A program made the position numbers and the translations under genes. The notes under the pieces were generated by a model. It did not search any database and was not told the origin of the DNA. It saw nothing but the letters and a program-made list of their open reading frames with translations. A DNA stretch of 64,000 bases from Cryptosporangium minutisporangium. GTDB taxonomy: Bacteria > Actinomycetota > Actinomycetes > Mycobacteriales > Cryptosporangiaceae. Within the stretch, counting starts at the first letter, position 1. Each line of letters opens with the position of its first letter. Shown one piece after another: positions 44,856-54,532 of this stretch. The stretch covers positions 27,931-91,930 of the forward strand of contig NZ_BAAAYN010000007.1 in assembly GCF_039536245.1 (NCBI RefSeq), written 5' to 3'.

Positions 44856-46067
44856 ATGGAGTCCACCACCGAAGGAGCGGCCGAGGCGGTTCGGTCGGTG
44901 CCACCCGGCTACCGGGCGGTGCTCCGGCACCCGGTCGCCGGGAGGCTCGTCGCCGTCAGGTCGGTCTCCGAGCTCGGCGACTTCATCGGTCTCGCCGCGT
45001 TGCTGCTGCTCGGATACCAGCTGACCGGGTCACTGCTGGGCGCGGCCGCCGTCTACACCGCGCGGGCGCTGCCGGCGATCCTGGTGGCGACGCTCCTCGG
45101 CGGCTGGCTGGACGTCACGCCGCGTCGTCGCACGCTGAGCCTGCTCGCGCTCGGTGGCGCGGCCGCGCTCCTGTTCCCGATCGTGTTCCCGGCCGCCGCG
45201 ACGGCGCTGGTGGCGTCGGCGATCCTGGGCGCGGTGCGCGCGGCGTACGTGGCCGTGACGACGGCGGTGGTCGCCGAGTCGGTGGACCGGGCGATCCAGC
45301 TGCCGTACTTCGGCATGGCCGCGACGATCAACTCGCTGGTTCAGGTCGGTGGGATCGCGGTGGGCTCCGGCCTGGCCGTGACGCTGGGGCCGCGGGTGGC
45401 GTTGCTCGTCGACCTGCTCTCGTTCCTGGTCGCCGCCGTGATGCTGGCGCGGTTGCCGGTCGGTGCGCGACGGGAACGACGTCACCGGCTGCCGCCGGGC
45501 GCCGGGTTCGTGCTGATCTGGCGGCAGCCGACGCTGCGGGCGCTGGCGCTGCTGACCTGGGCGACGCTGGTGTGCAGCGTGCTCCCGGAGACCGTCGCGA
45601 CGAACGCACCCACCGGCTGGATACCGGCGGTGATGGTGTCGTCCGCGCTGGGTGGCGCGCTCTTCGCCGCAGTGATGGGCCGGCGTCGATTCTTGGAGCG
45701 GCCACTGAACCAGGCCCGCACCGCCGCGGTGCTGGGGGCCGCGCTGGTAGCCGGTGCACTGGTGCTGTTCTCCGGGCAACACCCGTTGTTGCTGGCGCTG
45801 GTGAACACCGTGATCGGCGCGGCGACCGGCTGGACCGTCGGTGCCCAGGCCACGTTCGCCCGGCTCGCTCCGGCCGGGCGGATGGGACAGGTGGAGGCCA
45901 CGATGATCGCGTCCAACGTGTTCCTCGAGGGCGTCGGCGTGCTGCTGCTGAGCCTCGTCGCGGTGGCGGTCGGGTCGGACGGCGCCGGCTACCTGACCGG
46001 CGGGGTGCTGGTGCTGGTCGCGGCGGCCACGACCACACGATCGCTCCGGGCGATCGGGAGCGCGTGA
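44856..46067 (+). CDS. MFS transporter (MFS_3-like exporter)
   Basis: A 403-residue protein with 11-12 hydrophobic helices. After a cytosolic N-terminus, V-S-E-L-G-D-F-I-G occupies the first helix, and the loop between helices 2 and 3 carries a degenerate G-G-W-L-D-V-T-P-R-R-R, the MFS signature. The layout matches the MFS_3 group of drug and siderophore exporters. Substrate unknown. The upstream region holds an AT-rich inverted repeat that may be a repressor site. Confidence 0.85.
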   Translation: MESTTEGAAEAVRSVPPGYRAVLRHPVAGRLVAVRSVSELGDFIGLAALLLLGYQLTGSLLGAAAVYTARALPAILVATLLGGWLDVTPRRRTLSLLALGGAAALLFPIVFPAAATALVASAILGAVRAAYVAVTTAVVAESVDRAIQLPYFGMAATINSLVQVGGIAVGSGLAVTLGPRVALLVDLLSFLVAAVMLARLPVGARRERRHRLPPGAGFVLIWRQPTLRALALLTWATLVCSVLPETVATNAPTGWIPAVMVSSALGGALFAAVMGRRRFLERPLNQARTAAVLGAALVAGALVLFSGQHPLLLALVNTVIGAATGWTVGAQATFARLAPAGRMGQVEATMIASNVFLEGVGVLLLSLVAVAVGSDGAGYLTGGVLVLVAAATTTRSLRAIGSA

Positions 46068-46142
46068 CGGGCATCGCCGGCTCTCCGCGCCCCTGACCGG
46101 CGGCCCGGAAAAGTGTCGTACCGGCGTGGGAAAGTGGCCTCC

Positions 46143-46907
46143 ATGGTGAAGGCGATTCTCTTCGACTGGGGCGGCACGCTCACCCCTTGGCACACGGTCG
46201 ACGCGAAGGCGCTCTGGCGGACGATCGCCACGGAATGCAATCTGCTCCCGGCCAACGGCGGGACGGAGACGAGTGCGGCGCCGGACCGTCCGGTCGCCGA
46301 CGAGGCGCCTCTGGCGACCGTCGAGCAACTGGTCGACGCGCTGCTGGCCGCCGAGGACGCGGCCTGGGCCCGTTCTCGCGACGAGCACACGTCCGCCACC
46401 ATGGCCGACGTCTGCGCGGCGGCGGGCATCGCGCTCACCGCGGACCTGCTGGCCGCCCACGAGCGGCACTGGGAGCCGCACACGTACACCGATCCGGACG
46501 CCGCCGCGGTGCTCGCCGAGCTGCGGTCGCGGGGCCTCAAGGTCGGGCTGCTCTCGAACACGGTGTGGAACCGGGAGCACCACGAGCGGATCCTCCAGCG
46601 CGACGGCGTCCTCGACCTGTTCGACGGTGCGGTGTACACCAGCGAGATCCCGTGGACGAAGCCGCATCCGGAGGCGTTCCGCGCGGCGATGGACGCGGTG
46701 GGGGTCGACGACCCGTCCGCCTGCGTGTTCGTAGGCGACCGGCTGTTCGACGACATCTACGGCGCGCAGGCGGCCGGCATGCGGGCGGTGCACGTCCCGC
46801 ACAGCGCGGTGCCACCGAGCCAGGTCGGGCACACCGTCGGTGCGCCGGACGCGGTGATCCAGCGACTCACCGACCTACTCCCAGTCGTCGACGCCTGGTG
46901 TCAGTAA
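46143..46907 (+). CDS. HAD-superfamily hydrolase
   Basis: A 254-residue protein with the four HAD motifs: I-L-F-D-W-G-G-T-L (Asp nucleophile, with Trp-Gly-Gly in place of the usual D-G-T start), L-L-S-N-T (motif II Ser/Thr), K-P-H-P-E (motif III Lys) and F-V-G-D-R-L-F-D-D (motif IV acids). The second acid of motif I, normally Asp two residues after the nucleophile, is Gly here (D-W-G-G-T), as in many phosphatase-like relatives. A helical cap of about 100 residues lies between motifs I and II. Substrate unknown. Confidence 0.88.
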   Translation: MVKAILFDWGGTLTPWHTVDAKALWRTIATECNLLPANGGTETSAAPDRPVADEAPLATVEQLVDALLAAEDAAWARSRDEHTSATMADVCAAAGIALTADLLAAHERHWEPHTYTDPDAAAVLAELRSRGLKVGLLSNTVWNREHHERILQRDGVLDLFDGAVYTSEIPWTKPHPEAFRAAMDAVGVDDPSACVFVGDRLFDDIYGAQAAGMRAVHVPHSAVPPSQVGHTVGAPDAVIQRLTDLLPVVDAWCQ

Positions 46908-47020
46908 GCGCCGCCAGGCGCGTGCTCTGACTGTGAGGCTGGTGTTGTCGGCTCGTTCGATGGTGGGCTGGCGGCTGGCAGTGGTGGGCGTGACCCGTGT
47001 TCTGACTGGCCTGTGTGCGC

Positions 47021-47131
47021 GGAGCCCGCCCAGGACGAGGCTGGCAGTCGAGCGCGAGGACGCCGCGACCTTGGCCTTGGTGTCTCAAGTCCTCGCGCTC
47101 GCCTGTCAGGCTCCCCTGGGCGGGCCGCCCA
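47021..47131. repeat. Dispersed stop-codon repeat, copy 3 (full length, inverted)
   Basis: Read on the minus strand it starts one base after the stop codon of the DUF4439 gene with GGGCGGCCCGCCCAGG and ends with CTGGGCGGGCTCC. The inner stem GAGCGCGAGGAC pairs perfectly with GTCCTCGCGCTC. The core TTGAGAC...AAGGC..AAGG.TCGCGGC is shared with copy 2. It fills the gap between the convergent HAD and DUF4439 genes and could end both transcripts. Confidence 0.8.
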
Positions 47132-47560
47132 CTAAGAGCCGGGCCACGCCACTGTCGGGGCCTTACCCGGCTCCGACACCGAGCGCCACTGCGCACCGCG
47201 CACCGCGGAGCCGACCAGGGCGTCCAGCGCGACCTCGCGCGCCGTGCCGGACAGCTCGCCGAGCGCCGAGCGCCACACCGCCGCGGCGCGGGTCTCGACC
47301 TGGACGCCGAGCGCCAACGCACCCGCCCGGTCGGTCACCGGTGAGGGCAGCTGGTAGGCGGGCGCGGCCGGGGCGGGCGTCGCACCGGCGGTCGTGATCA
47401 GGTCGGCGACCGCGTCCCGCTGCTGGCGGTGCGCGAGGTCCGCGGCGCGGGCCCAGGCCAGCTCGTCGCCGGTCAGGTGAGCGCCGATCACCCCGTAGGC
47501 GAAGACGGCGGCGTGCTCGGCGGCGAGCGCGAGATGGAGCCGGTCGGTGGAGCGGCTCAC
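47132..47560 (-). CDS. Ferritin-like DUF4439 protein
   Basis: A 142-residue, Ala-rich, all-helical protein of the actinobacterial DUF4439 ferritin-like family. The first helix has L-A-A-E-H-A-A-V-F-A-Y-G and the second ends A-D-L-A-H-R-Q-Q-R-D, giving E-x-x-H-like metal-ligand positions. A function in metal handling is only inferred from the fold. It overlaps the preceding lipoprotein gene by four bases. In other actinobacteria the same pair lies beside rimP-nusA (compare Rv2843-Rv2844). Confidence 0.82.
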   Translation of the reverse strand: MSRSTDRLHLALAAEHAAVFAYGVIGAHLTGDELAWARAADLAHRQQRDAVADLITTAGATPAPAAPAYQLPSPVTDRAGALALGVQVETRAAAVWRSALGELSGTAREVALDALVGSAVRGAQWRSVSEPGKAPTVAWPGS

Positions 47561-48228
47561 GCGAGCGCCACCTCGTGCGACGCCTCCGCCGCACTGATGC
47601 TGCCGAGCACGACGATCCGTTCCGAGGCACTGGCGGCGTCGCCGGTGCCGCTTCCGGCGGTCACCGCGAGGCAGGCCGAGCGGGACCGCGCCGAGGCGGT
47701 GCGTTCGGCCGCCCGGAGTGCGACCAGCGCGGCGGCACCGTCGGTGCTGACTGCGGGGGCGGACGTCGCCGGTGAGGGTCCGGGAACCGGCGGGGTGGCC
47801 CGCGCCAGCGCGGCCCGGCGCCGGGCGTCCAGCAGCTCCAGCAGGGCGTCCCGGTGCTCCCGGTGGGCGTCCCGGAGCGGGGTCAGCCGGGCGGCCAGGT
47901 CGCCGTGCGCGGCGATCGTCGCCTCGTAGAGATCCAGCAGCGTCTGTTTCTCGGCGACCAGCGTCTCCAATGGGTCGGTGGCGACGGCGGGCACCGCCGG
48001 CTCCGGCTCGATCAGCCCGCAGCCGGCCACCGCACCGGCCGCGCCGGCGCCCAGCAGTCCACCCAGCACCGAACGCCGGCTGAGGCCACGTCTGCGTGCG
48101 GGAAGATCGTGCGAGGGGCCGGCGGGGGACGACGGGAGCCGCCCGAGGCGGATGCGGCGCGCAGCGGTGGGCACCCCGATAGTTTCCCAGTCGGCCGGAC
48201 GCGTGCCGGATGGAGGGCCGCTCGTCAC
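47557..48228 (-). CDS. Tat-type lipoprotein, helical
   Basis: A 223-residue protein. [16 protein letters not shown] is a twin-arginine signal ending in a V-A-G-C lipobox, so the mature protein should be a lipoprotein. The mature part (from about residue 70) is an Ala/Arg/Glu-rich helical region resembling a ferritin-like fold with H-x-x-x-x-D-A-L repeats. The last four bases overlap the DUF4439 gene. The two probably form a unit divergent from rimP. Confidence 0.68.
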   Translation of the reverse strand: MTSGPPSGTRPADWETIGVPTAARRIRLGRLPSSPAGPSHDLPARRRGLSRRSVLGGLLGAGAAGAVAGCGLIEPEPAVPAVATDPLETLVAEKQTLLDLYEATIAAHGDLAARLTPLRDAHREHRDALLELLDARRRAALARATPPVPGPSPATSAPAVSTDGAAALVALRAAERTASARSRSACLAVTAGSGTGDAASASERIVVLGSISAAEASHEVALA

Positions 48229-48235
48229 GAACCGT

Positions 48236-48241
48236 TAGGCT
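48236..48241 (+). promoter_or_regulatory. -10 box (TAGGCT) for the rimP-nusA-infB operon
   Basis: TAGGCT lies about 84 bases before the rimP ATG in the gap between the divergent lipoprotein and rimP genes, giving an mRNA leader of roughly 75 nt. Confidence 0.5.
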
Positions 48242-48324
48242 GTGACCAGGTCGCCGGCGCTCGTCGGCGCGTACCCGCAGAGTGCCCCCACAACTGCACA
48301 GTGACCACCGTTCGGAGGTGTCGG

Positions 48325-48852
48325 ATGCCAGCCCCGCAGGCGATGCGCTCCCGGATCGTCGCGTTGGTCGAACCCGTGGTCAAGGCCGCCGGCTACGACC
48401 TGGAAGAAGTTGCAGTCTCGTCGGCCGGCCGCCGGACCGTGGTCCGCGTCGTGGTCGACACCGACGGTGGGATCACGCTGGACGACATCGCCGCCGTTTC
48501 ACGCGACGTGTCCGCCGCGCTGGACGAAACCGACGCTGCCGGTGGTTCGGCCTTCGGGACCGGCCCGTACACGCTGGAGGTCACCTCGCCCGGCGTCGAT
48601 CGGCCGCTGACCGAGCCCCGCCACTGGCGCCGGAAGGTGGGCCGCCTCGTCACCGTCCGTATTGGTGACAAGAGCGTGACCGCCCGCATCACCGAGGTCG
48701 ACGACCAGGGCGTGCACCTCACCGACGACCGGGGAGTCCGTACGGCCACGTTCGCCGAACTGGGTCCGGGCAAGGTGCAGGTGGAGTTCGCTCGGCCGAC
48801 CGCCAAGGCGGAGGCCGGCACCGACGAAACAGAAGAAGGAGGAGACCGGTGA
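48325..48852 (+). CDS. rimP: Ribosome maturation factor RimP
   Basis: Helps assemble the 30S subunit. It has 175 residues. The N-terminal alpha/beta domain ends with [13 protein letters not shown] and [21 protein letters not shown] is the family signature, followed by an SH3-like C-terminal domain. GGAGGTG lies six bases before the ATG at 48325. The stop overlaps the nusA start by four bases, giving coupled expression. Confidence 0.95.
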   Translation: MPAPQAMRSRIVALVEPVVKAAGYDLEEVAVSSAGRRTVVRVVVDTDGGITLDDIAAVSRDVSAALDETDAAGGSAFGTGPYTLEVTSPGVDRPLTEPRHWRRKVGRLVTVRIGDKSVTARITEVDDQGVHLTDDRGVRTATFAELGPGKVQVEFARPTAKAEAGTDETEEGGDR

Positions 48853-49913
48853 ACATCGACATCGCGGCGCTGCGCGCGGTCGAGCGGGAGCGGGAGATCT
48901 CCTTCGACACGATCATCGAGGCGATCGAGACCGCGCTGCTGACCGCGTACAAACACACCGGCCACGCGCACCCGGACGCCCGGGTCGAGGTGAACCGGAA
49001 GACCGGCGCCGCCACCGTGTGGGCCGCCGAGCGCGACGAGGACGGCACCGTCCTCCGGGAGTTCGACGACACCCCGGACGACTTCGGTCGGATCGCCACG
49101 ATGACCGCCAAGCAGGTCATCCTGCAGCGGCTCCGGGACGCCCAGGACGAGATGACGTTCGGGGAGTTCGCCAGCCGCGAGGGCGAGGTCGTCGCCGGTG
49201 TCATCCAGGCGCACGAGTCCCGGACCGAGCGCGGCATCGTCTCGGTCAGCCTGGGCAAGATCGAGGCCACGCTGCCGCCGGCCGAGCAGGTGCCGGGGGA
49301 GACCTACCAGCACGGCGCACGGATCAAGGCGCTCGTCGTCCACGTGGCGAAGGGCATGCGTGGCCCGCAGGTGACGCTCTCGCGGACCCACCCGAACCTG
49401 GTGCGGAAGCTGTTCGCGCTGGAGGTCCCGGAGATCGCGGACGGCACCGTGGAGATCGCGGCCGTCGCCCGTGAAGCCGGGCACCGTTCGAAGATCGCGG
49501 TCCGCGCCACCGTGGCGGGCGTCAACCCGAAGGGCGCGTGCATCGGTCCGCTCGGGGCCCGGGTCCGCGCCGTCATGAGCGAGCTGCACGGTGAGAAGAT
49601 CGACATCGTCGACTGGGCGGAGGACCCGGCCCGGTTCGTCGCGAACGCGCTCTCGCCGGCTCAGGTGCGGGCGGTCGAGGTCGTCGACGCCGACGCCCGG
49701 TCGGCGCGGGTGACCGTGCCGGACTTCCAGCTGTCGCTGGCGATCGGCAAGGAAGGCCAGAACGCCCGCCTCGCGGCGCGGCTGACCGGCTGGCGGATCG
49801 ACATCCACAGCGACGCCGAGCAGACCGCTGCACCGGAGGCAAATGAGCCGGAAGGGGCCAGTGCGGCAACCGTGGGGGAACCGGACGCTTCGGTCCCAGG
49901 CAGCGCGGGGTAG
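48849..49913 (+). CDS. nusA: Transcription termination/antitermination factor NusA
   Basis: Binds RNA polymerase and modulates pausing, termination and antitermination. It has 354 residues, the short actinobacterial length without C-terminal acidic repeats. The order is an N-terminal domain (1-125), S1 domain (about 130-200), KH1 with [12 protein letters not shown] and KH2 with [15 protein letters not shown] 48849 overlaps rimP (GTGA). The stop codon (49911-49913) forms part of a TAGACT -10-like box ahead of ylxR. Confidence 0.97.
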   Translation: MNIDIAALRAVEREREISFDTIIEAIETALLTAYKHTGHAHPDARVEVNRKTGAATVWAAERDEDGTVLREFDDTPDDFGRIATMTAKQVILQRLRDAQDEMTFGEFASREGEVVAGVIQAHESRTERGIVSVSLGKIEATLPPAEQVPGETYQHGARIKALVVHVAKGMRGPQVTLSRTHPNLVRKLFALEVPEIADGTVEIAAVAREAGHRSKIAVRATVAGVNPKGACIGPLGARVRAVMSELHGEKIDIVDWAEDPARFVANALSPAQVRAVEVVDADARSARVTVPDFQLSLAIGKEGQNARLAARLTGWRIDIHSDAEQTAAPEANEPEGASAATVGEPDASVPGSAG

Positions 49914-49916
49914 ACT
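49911..49916 (+). promoter_or_regulatory. Internal promoter candidate overlapping the nusA stop
   Basis: TAGACT begins with the nusA stop codon and ends five bases before the ylxR GTG. If used, ylxR-infB would have its own short or leaderless transcript inside the operon. Confidence 0.4.
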
Positions 49917-49921
49917 GGCCT

Positions 49922-50284
49922 GTGGTTCGCCGCATCCGTCCGGCGCCGTCCCCGCATGGCCGCTCTCCAACGCGGACTTGTGTGGGATGTCGACAGCGAG
50001 CGGCAGCCACCGAGCTGCTGCGCGTCGTCGCGGTCGAGCGTGGGGATTCCCGCGTTACCGTCCCCGATCCGGCGCGTCGGCGACCGGGGCGGGGCGCTTG
50101 GCTGCATCCCGACCCAGCGTGTTTCGTACTGGCGGAACGGCGTCGCGCCTTCGGGCGTGCGCTACGGGTCCCCGGTGTCCCTGACGCCGGAGCCGTCCGC
50201 GAGTATTTGACCCAGCTCGGACCCGCACGATCGGAAGTACCCGAAGGACTGGGCAACCCGCCCGGACCCACGGACGAAAAGTAG
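49922..50284 (+). CDS. ylxR: YlxR family RNA-binding protein (DUF448)
   Basis: A small nucleic-acid-binding protein of 120 residues, found between nusA and infB in most bacteria. The R-T-C-V-G-C-R motif near residue 18 and the G-R-G-A-W-L-H-P pocket around residue 57 are visible. The C-terminal tail is disordered. GTG 49922 has no ribosome site but lies close behind a TAGACT box. In other bacteria YlxR modulates RNase P activity and transcription; here this is inference. Confidence 0.9.
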   Translation: MVRRIRPAPSPHGRSPTRTCVGCRQRAAATELLRVVAVERGDSRVTVPDPARRRPGRGAWLHPDPACFVLAERRRAFGRALRVPGVPDAGAVREYLTQLGPARSEVPEGLGNPPGPTDEK

Positions 50285-50387
50285 GTCTCCCGGTATGAGC
50301 GTGCGATGAAGTCTCTGCGATGAGCAAGCTTCGTGAGTAACTAGAAGGTCGAGCGGGTATGCCGCCCGGCCTCGGAAGAGGAGTGCA

Positions 50388-53300
50388 GTGGCAGGCAAGG
50401 CCCGCGTACACGAACTCGCCAAGGAACTCGGCGTCCCCAGCAAAGATGTGCTGAACAAGCTGAAAGAGCTCGGGGAGTTCGTGAAATCCGCGTCGTCCAC
50501 GATCGAAGCGCCGGTGGCGCGTCGGTTGCGGGAGGCGTACACGTCGCCGTCCTCCGGCGGTAACGGAGGGCGCAAGCCGGGACCCCCGAGTGGTCCCCGG
50601 CCGCCCCGAAACATCCCATCCCCGGCGTCGATGGCCCGCCCGCAGGGCACGGCCAGCGCCCAGGACATCGAAGTCAAGGCCGAGCAGGCTCGGGCTGCCG
50701 AGCTGAAGGCGGCCCAGGAGGCCGCCGCACGTGCGGCGGCCGAGGCGCCGGCCGAGCGTCGGCCCGCAGCGCCCGGACCCCGTCCGGGCCCGCGTCCGGC
50801 CCCGACCCCGGAGGTGTCGGCTCCGACGCCCCCGCCGACGGCTCCGCCCGCCGGTCCGGTCCAGGGCGGTCCCCGTCCCGGCCCGCGTCCGGCCGGCCCC
50901 GGCCAGCGTCCGGCGCGTCCGGGCAACAACCCGTTCGGTGTCGGCCCCGGCACCCCCACGCAGCCCCCGCGTCCCGGCCCTCGGCCGGCACCGGCGGCGC
51001 AGGGTGGGCAGGCTCCGGCCGGCCCGACCGCCGGCGGTCCGCGTCCGGGCCAGGCCGGCCCGCGTCCGGGTCCGCGTCCCAGCCCTCAGCAGGGTGGTGA
51101 CCGTCCCGGCGGCCCGCGTCAGGGTGGCCCCGGCGACCGGCGTCCGGGCCCCGGTGGCCCGCGTCCGGGCGGTCAGTCCGGTGGTCCCGGCGGTCCGCGT
51201 CCTGGCGGTTCGTCCGGTGGTCCCGGCGGCCCGCGTCCGAACCCCGGCATGATGCCGCCGCGGCCGAACCCGGGCATGATGCCCGGTCGTCCGGCCGGTG
51301 GCCCTGGTCGTGGTGGCCCCGGTGGCCGTCCGGCCGGTCCGGGTGGCGGCGGCGCTGGCCGTCCCGGTGGTGGCGGTGGCTTCCGTCCCGGTGGCGGCGG
51401 TGGCGGCGGCGGTCGTCCCGGTGGCGGTGGCGGTTTCCGCCCCGGCGGCGGTGGCGGCGGCGGTACCGGTGCGCCCGGTGGCGGTTTCCGTCCCGGTGGC
51501 GGTGGCGGCGGTGGCCGTCCCGGTGGTGGCGGTGGCTTCCGTCCCGGTGGCGGCGGTGGCGGCGGCGGTCGTCCCGGTGGCGGTGGCGGTTTCCGCCCCG
51601 GCGGCGGTGGCGGCGGCGGTACCGGTGCGCCCGGTGGCGGTTTCCGTCCCGGTGGCGGTGGCGGCGGTGGCCGTCCCGGTGGTGGCGGTCGTGGCCGCGG
51701 CGGTGCCGCGGGTGCGTTCGGCCGTCCCGGCGGTCGTGGCCCGGTTCGTGGACGGAAGTCCAAGAAGCAGAGGCGTCAGGAGTTCGACAACCTCTCCGCG
51801 CCGACGATGGGCTCGGGTGCCCCGCGCGGTAACGGCGAGCTCATCCGGCTCCCGCGTGGCGCGTCGCTCTCCGACTTCGCCGACCGGATCAACGCGAACC
51901 CCGGTTCGCTGGTCCAGGAGGCGTTCGGTCTCGGCGAGATGGTGACCGCGACCCAGTCGTGCACCGACGAGACGCTGCAGCTGCTCGGTGTCCACCTCGG
52001 CTACGAGGTGCAGATCGTCAGCCCCGAGGACGAGGACCGTGCGCTGCTTGCGCGGTTCGACATCGACCTCGACCAGGAGTACGACGACGAGAAGCTGGTC
52101 ACGCGGCCGCCGGTGGTCACCGTCATGGGCCACGTCGACCACGGTAAGACGAAGCTCCTCGACGCGATCCGGCACACGAAGGTGGCCGAGGGTGAGGCCG
52201 GCGGCATCACCCAGCACATCGGTGCCTACCAGGTCGACGCGCACGTCAACGGCGAAGACCGTTCGATCACGTTCATCGACACCCCGGGTCACGAGGCGTT
52301 CACCGCCATGCGTGCTCGTGGGGCGAAGTCGACGGACATCGCAATCCTCGTGGTCGCGGCCGACGACGGTGTGAAGCCGCAGACGATCGAGGCGCTCAAC
52401 CACGCCCAGGCGGCCGAGGTGCCGATCGTGGTCGCGGTGAACAAGATCGACAAGGACGGCGCGAACCCGGCGAAGGTGCGGCAGCAGCTCACCGAGTACG
52501 GGCTGGTCGCCGAGGAGTACGGCGGCGACACGATGTTCGTCGACATCTCGGCGAAGTCCCGGATCAACATCGACGGGCTGCTCGAGGCGGTCTGCCTCAC
52601 CGCGGACGCGTCGCTGGACCTCCGGGCTCCGGTCGACGTGCCGGCCCAGGGTGTCGCGATCGAGGGTCACCTCGACCGTGGCCGTGGTCCGATCGCGACC
52701 GTCCTGGTCCAGCGCGGCACGCTCCGCGTCGGCGACTCGATCGTCGCCGGTGAGGCGCACGGTCGCGTCCGGGCGATGCTCGACGACAGCGGTTCCCAGG
52801 TCGCCGAGGCGGGTCCGTCCAGCGCGGTGCAGGTGCTCGGCTTCACCGCCGTGCCCGGTGCCGGCGACACGTTCCTGGAGGTCTCCGAGGACCGGGTGGC
52901 CCGGCAGATCGCCGAGCAGCGGCAGGCGCGCGAGCGCAATGCCCAGCTCGCGGCGACCCGTGGGCGTCCGACGCTGGAGACGCTGCTCGAGCGGATGAAG
53001 GAAGGCGAGAAGACCCAGCTCAACCTCATCCTCAAGGGCGACGGTTCGGGTGCGGTCGAGGCCCTCGAGGACGCGCTGGCGAAGCTCGAGATCGCCGACG
53101 AGGTCAGCCTGCGGATCATCGACCGCGGTGTCGGTGCGATCACCGAGACCAACGTCATGCTGGCGTCGGCCTCCGACGCGGTCATCATCGGCTTCAACGT
53201 CCGGCCCCAGGGCAAGGCGAGCGAGCTGGCCGACCGCGAAGGCGTCGACATCCGCTACTACTCGGTCATCTACGCGGCGATCGAGGACATCGAGAATGCC

Positions 53301-53627
53301 CTCAAGGGCATGCTCAAGCCCGAGTACGAAGAGGTGCAGCTGGGTACCGCGGAGATCCGTGAGGTCTTCCGCTCCAGCAAGTTCGGCAACATCGCCGGTG
53401 TACTCGTCCGTAGCGGCGACATCCGCCGGAACACCAAGGCCCGCCTCATCCGGGACGGGGCCGTGGTGGCCGACAACCTCACGATCGGATCGCTCAAGAG
53501 GTTCAAGGACGACGTCACCGAGGTCCGCGAGGGCTACGAGGCCGGTATCGGTCTCGGCTCCTTCAACGACATCAAGGTCGACGACGTCATCGAGACCTTC
53601 GAGATGCGGGAGAAGCCCCGAGCGTAA
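50388..53627 (+). CDS. infB: Translation initiation factor IF-2
   Basis: GTPase that brings initiator tRNA to the ribosome. It has 1079 residues, longer than E. coli (890). An N-terminal IF2_N helix-turn domain covers about 1-50. A Pro/Ala region follows and then an extreme Gly-rich tract, which accounts for the extra length. A second IF2_N-like domain is near 485-560, and the G domain starts near 575 with [13 protein letters not shown] and N-K-I-D. Beta-barrel and C-terminal fMet-tRNA domains follow. GAGGAG lies 5 bases before GTG 50388. The Gly tract contains a perfect 156-bp tandem duplication. Confidence 0.97.
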   Translation: MAGKARVHELAKELGVPSKDVLNKLKELGEFVKSASSTIEAPVARRLREAYTSPSSGGNGGRKPGPPSGPRPPRNIPSPASMARPQGTASAQDIEVKAEQARAAELKAAQEAAARAAAEAPAERRPAAPGPRPGPRPAPTPEVSAPTPPPTAPPAGPVQGGPRPGPRPAGPGQRPARPGNNPFGVGPGTPTQPPRPGPRPAPAAQGGQAPAGPTAGGPRPGQAGPRPGPRPSPQQGGDRPGGPRQGGPGDRRPGPGGPRPGGQSGGPGGPRPGGSSGGPGGPRPNPGMMPPRPNPGMMPGRPAGGPGRGGPGGRPAGPGGGGAGRPGGGGGFRPGGGGGGGGRPGGGGGFRPGGGGGGGTGAPGGGFRPGGGGGGGRPGGGGGFRPGGGGGGGGRPGGGGGFRPGGGGGGGTGAPGGGFRPGGGGGGGRPGGGGRGRGGAAGAFGRPGGRGPVRGRKSKKQRRQEFDNLSAPTMGSGAPRGNGELIRLPRGASLSDFADRINANPGSLVQEAFGLGEMVTATQSCTDETLQLLGVHLGYEVQIVSPEDEDRALLARFDIDLDQEYDDEKLVTRPPVVTVMGHVDHGKTKLLDAIRHTKVAEGEAGGITQHIGAYQVDAHVNGEDRSITFIDTPGHEAFTAMRARGAKSTDIAILVVAADDGVKPQTIEALNHAQAAEVPIVVAVNKIDKDGANPAKVRQQLTEYGLVAEEYGGDTMFVDISAKSRINIDGLLEAVCLTADASLDLRAPVDVPAQGVAIEGHLDRGRGPIATVLVQRGTLRVGDSIVAGEAHGRVRAMLDDSGSQVAEAGPSSAVQVLGFTAVPGAGDTFLEVSEDRVARQIAEQRQARERNAQLAATRGRPTLETLLERMKEGEKTQLNLILKGDGSGAVEALEDALAKLEIADEVSLRIIDRGVGAITETNVMLASASDAVIIGFNVRPQGKASELADREGVDIRYYSVIYAAIEDIENALKGMLKPEYEEVQLGTAEIREVFRSSKFGNIAGVLVRSGDIRRNTKARLIRDGAVVADNLTIGSLKRFKDDVTEVREGYEAGIGLGSFNDIKVDDVIETFEMREKPRA
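51356..51689 (+). repeat. Perfect 156-bp tandem duplication in infB
   Basis: Two copies and a 19-base third start, with a period of exactly 156 bp (52 codons). The unit runs from 51359 to 51514 and repeats at 51515-51670 without a difference that I could find. It encodes R-P-G-G and F-R-P-G-G modules and one T-G-A-P-G-G-G block. Identity at synonymous sites points to a recent duplication or gene conversion. Confidence 0.85.
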
Positions 53628-53689
53628 GTGGGTGCGGGCGGTCGGCCGGGTAGTACCCCGGCCGACCGCCTGCTCTCGGGAGGATTCGA

Positions 53690-53986
53690 GTGTTCACCGG
53701 CACGTTGGAATTCGACGTGGTGCTGCCGCCGGACAGCCGCAGCCTCAAGGCCAAGCGGGCGTACGTCCGGCCGGTGGTCGCCGCACTCCGTCGCCTCGAA
53801 GTGTCCGCCGCCGAGGTGGGTCTCCAGGACCTGCACGGACGGGTGGCGATCGGGGTAGCCACGGTCTCCAGCACGGCGAGCCACGTCGGCGAGGTACTCG
53901 ACGCGTGCGAGCGGCTGGTCGCCGGGCGTCCGGAACTGGAACTGCTCTCGGTACGTCGTCGGCTGCACTCCAGCGACGACGACTGA
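53690..53986 (+). CDS. DUF503 family protein (YlxP-like)
   Basis: A 98-residue protein of unknown molecular role, found between infB and rbfA in many Gram-positive bacteria. The N-terminal V-L-P-P-D-S-R-S-L-K-A-K-R-A-Y-V segment and the E-V-G-L-Q-D-L-H-G-R-V-A-I-G core match DUF503. In Bacillus relatives YlxP has been linked to ribosome assembly, but this is not certain. GGAGG lies 6-9 bases before GTG 53690. Confidence 0.9.
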   Translation: MFTGTLEFDVVLPPDSRSLKAKRAYVRPVVAALRRLEVSAAEVGLQDLHGRVAIGVATVSSTASHVGEVLDACERLVAGRPELELLSVRRRLHSSDDD

Positions 53987-54040
53987 GCCCTGCGTACTGC
54001 CGGGCCGCCCGCGCGGCCGCCCGGTGAGGAGTGAGACACG

Positions 54041-54532
54041 ATGGCTGACGCAGCACGGGCGAGGAAGCTCGCCGTCCGGATCCGGGAGATCGTCGCGGAG
54101 ACCCTCCGGACGCAGGTCAAGGACCCGCGCCTCGGCATGATCACGGTGACCGACGCGAAGGTCACCGCTGACCTGCACGACGCGACGGTCTACTACACCG
54201 TCTACGGCGACGAGACGGAGCGCGCCGCGACCGCTGCGGCGCTGGAGAGCGCGCGGGGCGTCCTGCGTAGCGCGGTCGGGCGTCAGACCGGGGTGCGGTT
54301 CACGCCGACGCTGGCGTTCAGCCTCGACGAGGTGCCGAACACCGCCAAGCACATCGACGACCTGCTGGCCGAGGCCCGCGCCGCGGACGCCGAGGTGCAG
54401 CGGAAGGCGGCGAGCGCGAGCTACGCGGGCGAGCCCGACCCCTACCGCCACGAAGACGAGGACGCGGACGAGGAGACGCCGGCCGCACCGGCCGACGCCC
54501 CGATCGACGTTCCGGGCGGGGGCCGCGCGTGA
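54041..54532 (+). CDS. rbfA: Ribosome-binding factor A
   Basis: Late 30S assembly factor and cold-shock protein. It has 163 residues. The KH-like core covers residues 5-110, with V-K-D-P-R-L-G-M-I-T-V-T-D-A-K-V-T, a Y-T-V-Y-G segment and R-S-A-V-G-R-Q-T-G-V-R-F-T-P-T-L. A disordered acidic C-terminal tail follows from about 125. GGAG lies 10-14 bases before the ATG. The stop overlaps the start of the phosphoesterase gene by four bases. Confidence 0.95.
   Translation: MADAARARKLAVRIREIVAETLRTQVKDPRLGMITVTDAKVTADLHDATVYYTVYGDETERAATAAALESARGVLRSAVGRQTGVRFTPTLAFSLDEVPNTAKHIDDLLAEARAADAEVQRKAASASYAGEPDPYRHEDEDADEETPAAPADAPIDVPGGGRA

Noticed and set aside
51173..51763. Proline-rich open frame antisense to infB
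   Set aside because: It is the complement of the Gly-rich tract; the composition is a by-product of the repeats.
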